In this document: in pieces, positions 33,228 to 45,496 of the stretch
Position numbering within the stretch: the stretch's first letter is position 1
Layout: each line of letters begins with the position of its first letter
From: Chenopodium formosanum
Taxonomy: Eukaryota > Streptophyta > Magnoliopsida > Caryophyllales > Amaranthaceae
Assembly: GCA_024500155.1 (NCBI GenBank)
Contig: CM044859.1
Location: forward strand, 40,966,003-41,030,002
DNA length: 64,000 nucleotides
Reading direction: 5' to 3'
Position numbers and translations under genes: made by a program
The notes under the pieces: generated by a model
The model's input: only the letters and a program-made list of their open reading frames with translations
What the model was told of the DNA's origin: nothing
The model's database searches: none

Positions 33228-33410
33228 ATTCGGTTTGTAGTGGATAGATTGTCTAAGTCCGCAATGTTTAAAACCCGATGAAGGAGACTTCGAAGATGGA
33301 GCAACTTGCGCAGGCTTACATCAAATTCGTTGTGAGATTACATGGAGTTCCTGAAAATATCATGTCAGATAAAAATTCCTAGTTTTCTTCCAAAATCCTA
33401 GAAGGAGGTA
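33228..33410 (+). pseudogene. pol: Integrase core relic of chromovirus-like element
   Basis: Reads VVDRLSKSAMF, then (after a short gap) KMEQLAQAYIKFVVRLHGVP and ENIMSDKNS, a stop and FSSKILEG. This is the second-aspartate region of chromovirus integrase (D at MSD). It is close enough to the family pattern to fix both class and strand, but stops and frame changes make it non-functional. Confidence 0.85.
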
Positions 33411-33769
33411 TACAGGAGAACTTTGGTAATATATTGGAGACGATTACAACCTCCATCCATTAGTATAATAGCCAAATAATATTTAACTGGGGAATTTATG
33501 CAGAAAACAAGTGTATTCAATTTCAGAAAAGGATGTAACAAAGTCACCATACAAGCCAGCATTAGTGTGGCAACATTTTGAGGTTGGAATAAAAGAACCA
33601 TGAAATTTCACTATTTTGGGGAACATTAGTGACCGAAGCAAGAAAAATATACATGAATGGATTTGATCTGAGTAGTGCAAGTTAAACAATGGACAAGACA
33701 CAAGTGTTATTGATAGTGTAACCCATAAGACAACAGATGAATTTTGGTAAGAAAGAAAATTTGAGCCAA

Positions 33770-33890
33770 AGTATATAGAAATATATATGAATTTGCATAG
33801 AATTGGTAAAGTGGCAAATAACTTGGCATATTATCGGACCTTGTTAAAGTATAAGACAATTTTCATAAGTCATTATGAAAGAACATTAAC
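33770..33890 (+). pseudogene. pol: Integrase C-terminal (GPY-like) relic
   Basis: In one frame: EPKYIEIYMNLHRIGKVANN LAYY (written with a break), matching the 'PKYIGPYEI..RIGKVAY.LAL' module of chromovirus integrases with the GPY residues replaced. No chromodomain is recognisable after it. Confidence 0.65.
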
Positions 33891-34631
33891 TAAAGGTATG
33901 AGTTGCAAAGAGATCTATTATTGAGTTCAGCCAATTTGATCATGACAAAGCTAGACAAATCAAAGTTTCGAATATCAAAGTGCTTCATACTTTTACTAGA
34001 GGATGGGTGAAAGATAGTATAGATGGTAATTTATTATTTTTGGTATAATGAGTAAGGAATTAATAAGAATTTTGGTTCGCAACAAAGAATGCATACAGAG
34101 AAGTGTTATGACCTTACCAAGGATGGAATGAGAAAAGATCAACATGATTCTAAAGTTGAGTTAAGTGGAGTTACGGGGGCGTAACTCGTTTTCTTTAAGG
34201 GGGGGTAGAGTGCGATAGAATTACGCGCTTTTTCCTTAATTTTGGCATTTTAAAGTGCTTTTCCGTCAGTTTTACACAGATAGTTGATAAGTTTGATTAT
34301 TTTACACACTAAGATGTGTAAGTTTATTACCAAAGTTGATCTACACTAATGCTAGTGTGAGTTTGTTAGATAGTCTAATAGTTTACACATTATTTTGTGT
34401 AAGTTTGTTAGTAAAGTTGTTATCTTACACATTATTTTGTGTAAGTAGGTCAGCAAGTTGGTTACTTTACACACTAGTTTGTGTGTGAATGAATAGTTTA
34501 GGTAGAAAGGAAGTATCACAAAAGTACAGCAACTAAAAGTGTTAAGAAATGTTTTTGAGATTTTAAGTATTTATTTGCCTTTAAACGAGTTTTAAAAGTT
34601 TTCGTACCTAAGTTTCGAGGACGAAACTTCT
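33891..34631 (+). other. 3' untranslated region of chromovirus-like element with repeated TTACACA hairpins
   Basis: Non-coding. A first purine-rich, PPT-like tract (about 34195-34210, TTTAAGGGGGGGTAGAGTG) lies 440 bases before the real one. Between them (34290-34500) are four or five spaced copies of TTTACACA..TGTGTAAG inverted words. A TTTCGAGGACGAAAC segment at about 34614-34628 is the usual pol-end sequence of Del/Tekay-type elements. Confidence 0.6.
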
Positions 34632-34648
34632 TTTAAGGGGGGTAGACT
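34632..34648 (+). other. Polypurine tract of chromovirus-like element
   Basis: TTTAAGGGGGGTAGAC directly precedes the right LTR start TGTAATACC. Position, composition and the preceding GAGGACGAAAC segment are typical for chromoviruses. Confidence 0.85.
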
Positions 34649-37429
34649 GTAATACCCCGTATTTTTATGTATTTTTATAAAGTATTTAAGTATTAATAAA
34701 ATGTATTGTCAAGGCTCAAGTATTTTAATTAAATATTTTAAAGGGTTAAAGTATTTTAAATATAAAGTTTTATAAAAGTAAAATATGTTTTGGGCCAAAC
34801 GTTTATTAATTATTGGGCAATATAAATTATTCCTACATACTCTTATTGGAATAACAAATTCCAAAACCCATAACTTAAGCCCTATGCTATAACTCAAGCC
34901 CTATCCCATAACTCAAGCCCACATTTTTATAAGCCCAAATTTAACCCTACACTCTCTACTCTATAAATACCCCATGAATCCCCAAAAATTTCCCACACAA
35001 AAAGGTTAGTCTTATTTTCTCTCTCCTTTGTTTTATTAATTTGTGTAATTATAATTATTGATTTATGGGTTTTGATTTTATTGTTTGAAATTATTTTAAT
35101 TAGTATCAAATTGTATTTTGATGATTAAGCTTTATAATTTTCTGATTTTGTAAATTTTATAACCTAGGGTTTTTAATTATTGAAAATCATGATTTTAGGG
35201 TTTTTATGAATAATTGATTCAGGGATTTATAGTAATGATGTTTTGAAATTTTGGTGATTATAACTACTTATTAGTTTAACGTAATTCCAGATGTATTTTG
35301 AACACGCAAATTCATGTTTTAATTATTAGATTTCCGTTCGTTAATATTAATCCCGTTTTAATCCCGATCAGGTTCTAAACTCCTCCGATTTTGATAAAAA
35401 AAAGTAGTGTTTTTCGTGTAGAAACAACGTTTTAAGAAAGACTCGCTATTAGTAGTGAGCACCACCCTCTCGTGGCCAAATTCAGCCTCTAAATACGATT
35501 TTCAAGCAGTTTTTGATTTTTAACGAAGTTTTTTTTTATGCTTTAAATTTTATCTTTGAGTTTAAAAGGGGTAAGAGATAATTTAATGTTTATATGGATA
35601 ATTTAAGTATAAAGATGTATTTTGATGAAGTTTTAAAGGATTTTTGATTAGTTTAAAATGTTGGAATTTTATTTAAAGTAATATAATTGTGATTTTTAAT
35701 AAAAGGGTGTGATTATCCATTAAAAAGGAGTTTAATTAGGGGTTTTTAAATAATTTTCAGATTACTATAGTTATTTAAAGTGAGTTTAAGTTGCTGGAAA
35801 TTGTGTATACAAGGGTAATTAATATAGTATTATTGTCCCTCTATGTAGGAGACTTGGTTCGGGAATTGTTATAGTGTAATCGGCTACTTTAAGGGCTTAT
35901 TTGATGTACGTACGCGTACTTAGCATATTTTGGTGATGTAGAATCATGCTAGGTTTGATTTCAATTAATTACAAGTAGTATCATGCTAAGGTTTATGTAT
36001 GAAATTGTGAATTTATGATGTTTGTGGTTAAATTGGAAAACATGAATTATTTGTGATGGTTATAGATTGGAAGATTATATTTTGGGCATGTTGTGTTTGA
36101 ACCACATTTTTATTTATGGCATGTTAGAAGGCATGATTAATTAAACTACATGTTTAATTATGTTTGGAATATTGAAAAGGAATTTTATTATTGTTTAAAT
36201 AATTTTTATTGATGCTTTAAGCATGAGGAAGGAGCTATATAAGTGTCTATGTACACAAGGAATAAATTGTATGTTTGTGCCTTTGTGCACTTAAGGTGTT
36301 TTTAACACCGAGGGATAGGATTTTGGCGCTTTATGTGTTTAAGGTGTCTTTGACACTAAGGTAGAATTAAAAAGGATTCAACAATAAATAATATGTGGTC
36401 ACTAATCATTCAAGAATTAAATTAGTATGTGTGTTGATTGAATAATCATTGTTGATTTACTTATTATGCTTTGAGAGTCATCACCAAGTCTAATAATATG
36501 TAAATAACGTAAAGTGAAAGAGATTACGCACCAAAATTCTTGGAACGTATATACCTTGAGTATGAACAATGGGGGGAGTTATGGGGTTTTATATTTAACC
36601 ATATTTTCCAATGGAGTACAGGACGCTGTATATTCCTTTTTTATTATTTATTATTATGCGCAGGAATTCCGCCACCTTTGTGTGGTTTTGTCGCTGGCAC
36701 GGTTAGCTCCCGTGCCAGTTAACCTCAAATTTATTTTGGGGAGGTTAATAGGTGGAAACCCGTTCGATGTGTAATCAATGCAAAATGAATTAATTAGTGT
36801 CTAGTCATTGTGTCTTGTTGATTGGTGTGTGTGCTTGTGAACAGGTGCAATGAGATAAGTGTGTGTTGATAAGTGAAAGCATGATAGTATTTTTAATTAC
36901 GCTTATGTACTTAGGTTTGCTGATTGTGTGTATTTGTGTGTTTTGGCCATGTCATTATCTTGGCCCTATGATGACCCATTTTTAATGGAGAGTAGTGGAG
37001 ACAAGTAGAGATAAGTTTTTCAGGTATTGAGGCATATTCATGATGGGGCACGAGTGAAGAGCGAATCATGCTAGTTTATATTAGTTATAATGTGTTTCTG
37101 CTTTAATTATTTATGCTAATATTTATATGTGGAGCTAATATCAAGTTTGGATTTGGGTTGGTTTTTAATAAGGGCCTTTAATGGTTCCAAGTTGTAGGTT
37201 GATTTTCATTTTACTTCGCTCATTTTGGTTTTAACTTTACTTTCGTTTGGTTAGCTTTTCAAGTTGGGTTGTTTTGGAAAGGTTTTTAAAATTAGTCTTC
37301 CGCTGTGTATCTTTGTTATTTGCCTTAATTGTGTTCACGGTGGCGGTAATGTCTTAGATATTCCTATTTAAAGTTTTATACAGGGCAAAACAGGTATTTT
37401 AAAAATAAAGGAATTTCTAGGGTGTTACA
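34649..37429 (+). repeat. Right LTR of chromovirus-like element
   Basis: 2781 bases, same length and ends as the left LTR, with a TATA box at 34963-34970 and the same hairpins. The high similarity to the left LTR implies a fairly recent insertion relative to the worn interior. Confidence 0.95.
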
Positions 37430-37434
37430 CATGA
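37430..37434. repeat. Target-site duplication CATGA (right)
   Basis: Identical to 26311-26315. Confidence 0.95.
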
Positions 37435-37757
37435 GAATCCCGAACATAAGTCTCATGATTGGCCCTCTCCCAATCATAATTATCCCTAGCTAACCATGAA
37501 TATAAATCCTAAGCTTCATCCGAAGACATAGTTTGAAATCCACTGTTTAACATATTGTCAACCACTCCTCTAAAATGCTCATTTAATCCCAAATTAATGA
37601 TTTCACAATAATCACCCTTGGTAAAACCTTTAGTATCGCCTAGGAAATCTTCAAGTCTATTGAAATATACCCAAAACGGTTCATTATCAACCCATTTTTT
37701 GTTCAAACAAAAACAACAAAAATAAAAACAAACAAATGAAAAGAAAATAATACACAA
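37430..37757 (-). pseudogene. gag: Element B gag fragment (5' piece)
   Basis: A minus-strand frame with KKWVDNEPFWVYFNRLEDFL, then NLGLNEHFRGVVDNML and SGFQTMSSDEA, a stop (37511-37509), then DLYSWLARDNYDWERAN. This resembles the middle of Athila gag (FW.YF.RL.DLL, a GL...R...D.M..G.F....DEA module and a YW/LA..NYQW tail). The beginning of gag is missing: the recognisable part starts only about 110 bases from the PBS. The hydrophobic first residues come from leader sequence. It continues across the chromovirus insertion at 26310. Confidence 0.65.
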
Positions 37758-37800
37758 AGGACTAGTCTCAATAAGACAACAAACTGGTAATGGAAGCTGT

Positions 37801-37818
37801 TCCCCGGCAATAGCGCCA
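37801..37818 (-). other. Primer binding site of element B (Asp-tRNA type)
   Basis: Minus strand TGGCGCTATTGCCGGGGA, differing by two bases from the Asp-tRNA complement and placed three bases from the LTR edge, as in element A. Confidence 0.88.
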
Positions 37819-37821
37819 ATT

Positions 37822-39928
37822 TGACAAAGGAAATAAATGCGTCGTCAAATGTCTATCCCTAGATCAAATACAATTTATACAACCTTAACAAACCTAATAC
37901 AAGTGTAAGGCAAGAATAGGGGTCGAACCACAAAAAATGAGTAAACACTACCAAATGCTATTAACAATTAAGCTTGTCCTGAATAGGGAAGTAAACTAAG
38001 TCTAAACACACTAAAACTAGAAGTAAAACACTAAGGGAAATGGTTTTGGTATAACATTAACTTGAACATAAACAAAGGCATAGAAGTTGAATTAATCATG
38101 AACTAAACATGCTCGAATATCGATATAAGAGGTCCAATCTAGCCACCTGTTGGGGTTCATTGGCTTCTCCTAACATAGCCTCTATGCTTCCACATTAGAA
38201 CCATATACTAGGAGGTGATATCAAATAACGATCGATATAAATGAATCATGCTAGGTCCCTATCGCATCTTCTAACAGTAATTCCCTCACAATCAACTAAC
38301 AACGTGCATTTTGCAAGTAGATTGAAGAATATCAAGCATATAAAGACTTTAATAACAAATAAAACAATTCCAAACCCTATAACATGCTCAAGATCAAACT
38401 ACACCATAAGCATCCCCTTAATGGGGAAATTACTCACTAATCATGGTAACAACAAGATTAATTAACAAATAATAAAGAATCAACATGATTAACAAGTAAC
38501 ACTAACAACTAAAACAATAATCAAAAGAAAGAAAATAAAATAGATGAGAGAAAGTTAGAGATTCTCATTGATTGGAGATGAAAGTCTACAAACAAGATGA
38601 TCTATCTTCTTTTTCAAAATCCAAGCTCAACAATGGTAAAACCCTAACTTTCTCTCCCTAAACTACTCTAATCATAAGATAACCCCAGAAATACTATTTA
38701 AGAAAATAGAATAATAGGTATTTTTTACTAATTACCCAAAAATGGGTATTTATACTAAGCATAATAAAAGAAAATAAATAAATCAAGATAAATAAATAAA
38801 AAGAGGAAAAATAAAGAAAGAAAGAAAGTAAAAGAAAAAGGAAAAGGAAAAATAATAATTAAAAATAAAAGGAAAAGAATAACAAAACAAAAACCCACAA
38901 AACAATCAAACCCCATTTTCCTCCTCTCCGATTTTCGTTGCTTTTAAAATGAGAAATAATCCCATGATTTGCATCCCATTAAAAACCGTCATCAAACATC
39001 GTCATCAAATCGTCACCGCTCATCCTCATCGTCTATCATCAAGCATCAAATCAAAACCGTTCGATCTTCATTATGAATCACGCGCAGAGCTCGTGAAATG
39101 GTACGATCGAACCGAAGGTTGGTGTGGCCAAACTATGGGTTGGTTCGATCGAACCATGGGTGTGTTCGACCGCACCTACTCAAATAAGAAAACTTCATAC
39201 ATTCTTGACCATTTTAACAGTTTTTGGCACTTCGATTGAACTCTTAATAGTTTGCCCGAACATTGAGAATTTGCGATTTACTTTGATTTTGGTTGTTGCT
39301 TGATTGTAATTGGTGGTAAGGGGGTGATTGGAGGTAGCTACGGTGGTGCAGGTGGCTGTTGTTATTGTGGGCGTTATAATTGGTAGTTGTGGATGGATTG
39401 CTTGCGGTGTTGTTGTGCGGTGGCTGGGTGGTTGTTGAGATGCGGCAAGTGGCGAAGTGGAGGAGCTGCGGTTGGTGGAATATGGGAGCAGGGGAGCTGC
39501 TGCAGGTGTGCGTGAATTGTTGGGAAAGGTGAATTTGTGGGTGATGGTGGTTCAGGTGGAATGCGGTTTTGATTGTGGTTGTTGTTGTTGCATGAAGAGG
39601 GAGCGAGGAAAGGTTGGTGTTTTGGTGTGGTGGAGGTTAAGAAGGGAATAGAGAGGGGAGTGTGGTGTAGGATAAGCTGTGGGCAACAACGTCAGTGTGT
39701 TATGGCAGTGGAGCTGGCAGCATGCTCATGAAATGGGGCTTGGGCATTGACTGAGTCTACACACAAACAAACTCGAGGGTGAAACCGAGACAAATAAAAT
39801 AAAATAAACAACAAAATAGAACTAAATAAACTAAAATAGAAAATGAGAGAAATAAAACTAAAACTAACAAAATTAAATAAAACACAAACAAATAATATAT
39901 GAAAAGACTCAAAACTAATTAAAACACA
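37822..39928 (-). repeat. LTR of element B, inner part (outer part at 56557-56806)
   Basis: Its left edge TGACAAAGG matches A's TGACAAGG, and the following kilobase is homologous to A's LTR ('ctcctaacatagcctctatgc', 'catattagaaccatata'-like landmarks). U3 has a TATA box (38747-38754, minus TATAAATA) and a small GATCGAACC/GTTCGATCGAAC island (39095-39185). At 39240-39770 there is an extra GGTGG/TTGTTG-rich segment not seen in A or F. The LTR is cut by the Helitron at 39928/39929 and resumes at 56557. Confidence 0.75.
39095..39185. repeat. Palindrome island in element B LTR
   Basis: Contains GGTACGATCGAACC, GGTTCGATCGAACC and GTGTTCGACCGCACC, close to the GTTCGGTCGAAC words of A, at the corresponding place in U3. 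Confidence 0.7.
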
Positions 39929-42819
39929 TCTCTAACCTTTAAAAGTGAGAATTTAAAAAAGATTAGGAGTTTTAGCAAAAATTAGTGAAAGGAATAGTGA
40001 ATTGCCCAAAAATTACTCATTTTATGTTGGTAATTGCAAAAATGCCATCACATGTTTGAATTTAATTGATTTTCTTGAAATTTTTTTTTTTTACTTTCTT
40101 GACTTTTTTGACAAAATGAGTTGTGGAATGACCAAATTTAATTTCTTCTTTATTGGTTATTGCAAAATTTCCATTAAGATTTATTGGTTTTTGTTGATTA
40201 TTTTTAACTTTATTGACTTTAATTAGTATAATTGTGGTTTATGTGTTTTAATCAAAATTAAGTGATGTAGTGAGCTACTGAAATTGCCCTCGCTTTTTTT
40301 ATCTTGGACGAAATTGCCCTTGCATGCTATATTCCTTATTTTCTTTTCCCCTTTTTATTGCTTCAGCATTCATAAAAGCTATTCATCTTTCTCTCTCATC
40401 TGAGTCTAATTCTCACTTTCCATGGAAGTGGTTCATAATTTTGTTCTGTCATTTTGAATATTTTTTATAAGATTTTCTATCTTTGAATTCCATAATAGTG
40501 TTATAGTGGCGGTGGTTTATATTTATCGAAAAAATATATTCGAATTCGAATGGTGGGATAGTGGCGGTGGTGGTAGCGGTGGTTTATGTGATTATCTGAT
40601 TACTGGGAATTACGCCAGATTGATTTTCATGCATTAATTTGCAGTGTTTTTGGTTAGTATTTATCTTCGATTTCTAAAAAAGTGTTAAAGGAGTTCTTTA
40701 ATTTGCATGAAAGCTTTGCAATTAACTGTATTTTTGTTGACATTTTCGGGTAATTATTGATGTGTTTGATTGATTTATAATTTGGTATTCTGTTTGTATT
40801 TTCTATTTGCAGTTAATTGGAAATTTGTCGAATTTGGAGTATTTTACTTTCGCCCAAATCATAATTTTGTCGATTTTCATAATTTGAACTTTGTTAATTC
40901 GGTTTTGTTTTAAATTAAGTTTTTTTTCGAATTTGTAATTTTCAATTCACAGATTGTTTATGAGATTAGTTGATGGGATTTTTGTGTTTTTTTATTTTAG
41001 TTCTGTAATTCTGTAATTTTCGATTGGGTTTTTGCTCTTTACTTTGAAAAAATGATAGCAGTACAATTAGTCATTTAATTTGCATGCAATTTCTGTTAGT
41101 GGCTGAAATTTTAGCGACATTGACGAGCAAAGTTTGGTATTCTCCCTACATGAAAATCATAGATTTTGATGAGTTAAATTGATGGGAGCTATGTGTTTTA
41201 AATTCTGGTTTTAAAATTTTGTATTTGTGAATATTCTGAGTTGGGATTTCGTTAATTGTCGTTAGTTATGAATTGGGCTATTTTCACTATGTATGTGTTT
41301 TCCATTGTCGATTTCTGATAATAATTTGTTATTTTGATGTATATTTGTTTTGGTTCACTATTTGCTGCAAATTGAGATTATTTTTTATTTGGATTTTTAT
41401 ATTTTCTTACAAATCACATAATTTCATGAGATGAGTTTATGGGTTCTCCGAGATTTTGTAATCTTGGTTCTTAAATTCTAAATTTAGGATAATTATTTTC
41501 TATTTACAGTTAATTGAGATTATTCTGAAATTGTAGAATTATACTTTTATCCCAATCATAATTTTTATTTTATGATTAGTTGATGGGATATCCGTGTTTT
41601 CTCGGGTTTTCTAATTTGGTTCTGTTAATCTATATTTGGGATATTTTTGATATGGGGTTTTTTTTACTTGCATGTGTTATCCATTATCTTATGTTCGATG
41701 TTCAAAAAATATCAAGACAAATTGGTGTTAAAAATGTAACGTAGAACTTTGATTTAAGGTTCGATCTTTACTTTTTTTATATTGATATTGATTAATCTAT
41801 CATCTTTGGCTTGATTATATGTTACTGAATCGTGTCAGGAATTAAAGTTCTGTCATCAAAACAGATGAAGTGATGGGTGTGGAGATTGGATTAGGAGAGG
41901 AATAAGTGTAGAAGGAACTATTTGAAGAAGTATCTCATTACTCAATGAGTGAGACTTTTAGTGCTCTTCCTTGTGAAGATAATAATTTAAGGGGAAGTCC
42001 ACTACAAGTGTCACTCATTAAGTTGTAGGGAAGTCAAGTTCTACACATTAAATCATATGACAACAACTTTTTGCATACGAGAGTAAAGGTATGAGTCATT
42101 AGTGTAATTTAACGTGATAGTCAAACTTAAAATATAACCAAGTATACTTAAATGTATTTTCATCATGTTAATCCACGCTCTTAGCTTAAAATATAGCCAA
42201 CTAGCTAGAATCAAATGCATCTTCATCATATGAAACCATATTCTACATTTAAAATAGAACCAATTCAAATCATATGCATTCATGTCATGTGAATACATAT
42301 ATATTCTAATATATGGTTAATTTGAATTTAATGCATTTTCATCATGTAGATTCATAACTATCAGAATAATGAAATCTAAATTATAGACAGTTAGAATGAA
42401 GATTTAAAATAATTTAGAACCTTTTATTGTTCTATGTTATTTATATTGCTGTTGAATTTAGGTCCGTAGCATAGTTATGTCTTGAATATGAGTTTTATGA
42501 TTTGAGAGAAGTACAGGTTAATGTTGAATTTGTTATTAGATTGGTCTATTGTTAGTTGAGGTTTTTGTTGTGAAATGGCTGTGAAGTTTTAGGCGTGATA
42601 GACCTTTTGATTGTTTCGTGCTTTTTGTGTTGCTGCTAACTTAAAGTTCTTAGAATGATATTGTTTTGAACGTGAATTCAATGGTGTGGTAGAAGCACGA
42701 GATAATGCACTATTTGACATTAGATTGGTTTGTTGTTGATTGTGGTTTATTGTCGTGGGACAGGTATGAAGTTCTTAGCATTGTTGATCTTTCTAATTGT
42801 TCCATACTATCTATATTGT
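39929..42819. other. Helitron interior, left part: no recognised gene
   Basis: AT-rich with T-rich tracts and many short frames. Around 40505-40580 a GTGGCGGTGGTGGTAGCGG run follows 'attcgaatggtggga', a phrase that recurs at 53729. The sequence has the look of introns or untranslated DNA of a plant gene (for example 'ttgtgtcaggaatta', 'tttgcag'), but I could not define exons. Confidence 0.4.
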
Positions 42820-44930
42820 TGTTAAATTTAAGTTCTTAGCATGAACATACTCTTCTCACAATTATAGGTGAAGTGTTAGCTAGCCAACTGAGTATCATTT
42901 ATTTCTTACACTCTGTTCAGTAATTTTATTCCAACTCCTTTACTCTGAACAAGGTGACCACTCTTATGCATGGGATTCTCTTGTGTGTGCAATTTAGAAG
43001 TATTTGCAATACTTTTAGAGGAATATTAATCTTATATATTAGTAAAGAGGATACTAAAGCATACATTGTAGTGAAAGAAATTGCCAACCACATTAGTTAT
43101 GTTCACTTTGAAGTGATTATTGAGAAGCTGAATCTTTTAACCTTTGGTTCTATTATAATGTCTAGCCATCGAAACACGTTTCTTCTTAGCTAATGTTTTT
43201 TTTTTGTTATGTTTTAGGCACGATATACCTTTTAATTGTTTTATGGTATTTGTATTTCTACCAAAATTTAGGTTCTTAGAATGATAGTGTTTTGAACGTG
43301 TATTCTATGATTTAGTCGAAGCACGATCTGATGCTCTATTATGGCTTATTGTTCTGGGTTAGGTGTGAAGTACTTAGCATTGTAGAATTTTCTGATTGTT
43401 ATTTCTATTACATTTAAGTTCTTAGCTTGAGTAGATTCTTCTGACCATTGTAGGCGAAATGTCAGCTAGCCAGCTGAGTGTCGTTTGTTTCTTGCACTAT
43501 ATTCATTACTATTATTCCATCTCTTTACCTTTCAACAGGGTAACCATTCTTATACATGGGATTATCATGTGTACGTAATTTAAAGGAATTAGCAAGACTT
43601 ATAGAGGAATATCACTTTTGTATTAGTAACGAGGAGACAGAAACATACACTTTAATGAAAGAAATATCTATTTGCATTAGTTACGTTCACTTTGAAGTGA
43701 TTACTGAGTAGCTGAATATTTTGACCTTGTTGATGCTTTATTGTGGCTTATCATTGTAGGTTGGGTGTGAAGTACTTAGCATTGTAGATTTTTCTGATTG
43801 TTCCATACTATCTATATTGCTATTTAAATAGTAGATTCTTCTCACCATGATAGGTGAAATGTTAGCTAGACAACCGAGTGTCGCTTGTTTTTTGCACTTT
43901 GTTCATTACTTTTATTTCACCTATTTACCTTTCAACAGGATGACCATCCTTATACATGGGATTATCATGTGTATGTAATTTATTTAAAAAGCAAGACTTT
44001 TAGAGGAATGTTACTTTTGTATTAGTAAAGAGGAAATAAAAACATACACTGTGCTGAAATAAATTTCCAAATACATTAGTTATGTTCACATTGAAGTGAT
44101 TACAAAGAAGCTGAATCTTTTGATCTTTGGTTCTACTACGTACCACATCTAGCTCTTAGCATTGTAGATTTTTCTGAATGTTCCATACTATATATATTGC
44201 TATTTAAATAGTAGATTCTTCTCACCATTATAGGTGAAATGTTAGCTAGCCAACCGAGTGTCGCTTGTTTCTTGCACTCTGTTCATTACTTTTATTCCAC
44301 CTATTTCCCTTTCAACAGGATGACCATCCTTATACATGGGATTATCATGTGTATGTAATTTTTAAAAATTAGCTAGACTTTTAGAGAAATATTACTTTTG
44401 TATTAGTAAAGAGGAGATAAATACATACATTGTGATGAAAGAAATTTCCAACTGCAATAGTTATGTTCACTTTGAAGTGATTACTGAGTAGCTGAATCTT
44501 TTGATCTTTAGTTCTACTACCACATCTAGCTTTCGGAATACTTTTTTTTAGCTAATGTTTTATTTGTTATTAGATTGGACTGTTGTTAGTTGATGCTTTA
44601 TGTTATGGAAATATGTTTGTCAGCCAACTTAGTATTATATGTTTGTAGCATTGTGACCTGATCTCTTCTTTTAGCTTCTTTTTACTCAACAGGGCAATCA
44701 TCCTCAAACATGAGATTAACTTGTGTAAATAATTTAAAAGTATTATCAAAGCTTTAAAATAAATATCACTCTCTTTTATTAGTAAATATGATCCAGAAAC
44801 ATGCATTATACTGTAAGTAATGGCCATCCACATTAGTTATGTTCATTTTAAAGTGATATGTGAGTAGCTAAATTTTAATGCTTTTGGTCTTACTACCAAT
44901 TCTAACAATATTTATGTGTTTCTTGGAAGC
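42820..44930. repeat. Degenerate tandem repeat, 5 units of about 375-590 bases
   Basis: The anchor TACATGGGATTATCATGTGT and its variants occurs at about 42968, 43554, 43954, 44333 and 44707. Each copy is preceded by 'ttcattacttttattccacctatttacctttcaacagg' (short form in some) and followed by 'acttttagaggaatattacttttgtattagtaaagagga'. Units 3 and 4 are the most alike. No coding frame runs through. Confidence 0.8.
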
Positions 44931-45496
44931 TAAAGTTTTAGTTAGTATTTTCCTAATTTTTAGTGGCCTATTTTAAAATTGCTGAGATGTGTTGTGAATT
45001 TTTTTTGACAATTTTTTTGGTGTTATTTTATCATTTGATTTCAGATACATAGTATATGAAATTATATTAGGAATAAATTTTTAAAAATATTTTGTTGACC
45101 ATCAATGCATGTGTAAATAGTAATGTTATATGTTTAATTGTATTTTAATATGATTTTTTGTTGTTTTCTATGCAAAGTCAATGAATATGGCGGCAAAATG
45201 TAGCCTTTTCATTTCTCTTTCCTCTGCTAGCCTTTCATTTCTTTTTCCTCTATACTTTCTCTCTTCTCTGTTTCCCTTTAATTTCTACTCTTCCTGTTCT
45301 TAAAGAGTTTTAGTCTCCATTAAAAGCTGCCTTTTAACTTCTTTTTCTCTACAAAAAAATTTATTTAAAACACTATTTTTTTCTTAAATTTTATGATTTA
45401 AAATTATATTTTCCAATTCTCTTCAATTTTTTTTTACACGATTTTATTGCTCAATTGGTTTTCAGATTTTTAAAGATTCTTTGTTTATGTAAGAAA
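44931..45496. other. AT-rich sequence upstream of acidic pseudogene
   Basis: No gene. It contains a pyrimidine-rich stretch (45195-45300, CTTTCATTTCTTTTTCCTC) like a promoter-proximal or untranslated leader for the frame that starts at 45497. Confidence 0.4.

Larger units (their letters stand above)
26316..37429 (+). mobile_element. Complete chromovirus-like Ty3/gypsy retrotransposon, 11.1 kb, coding part ruined
   Basis: Two LTRs of 2781 bases each, same orientation, flanked by CATGA on both sides; initiator-Met-like PBS after the left LTR and a PPT before the right one. Inside are relics of RT (32130-32345), integrase core (33228-33410) and integrase C-terminal part (33770-33890), in that order on the plus strand. 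This is the Ty3/gypsy order, and the phrasing is that of chromoviruses (Tekay/Del-like). There are stops and frameshifts every few dozen codons and no open frame over 126 codons. It splits element B. Confidence 0.93.
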
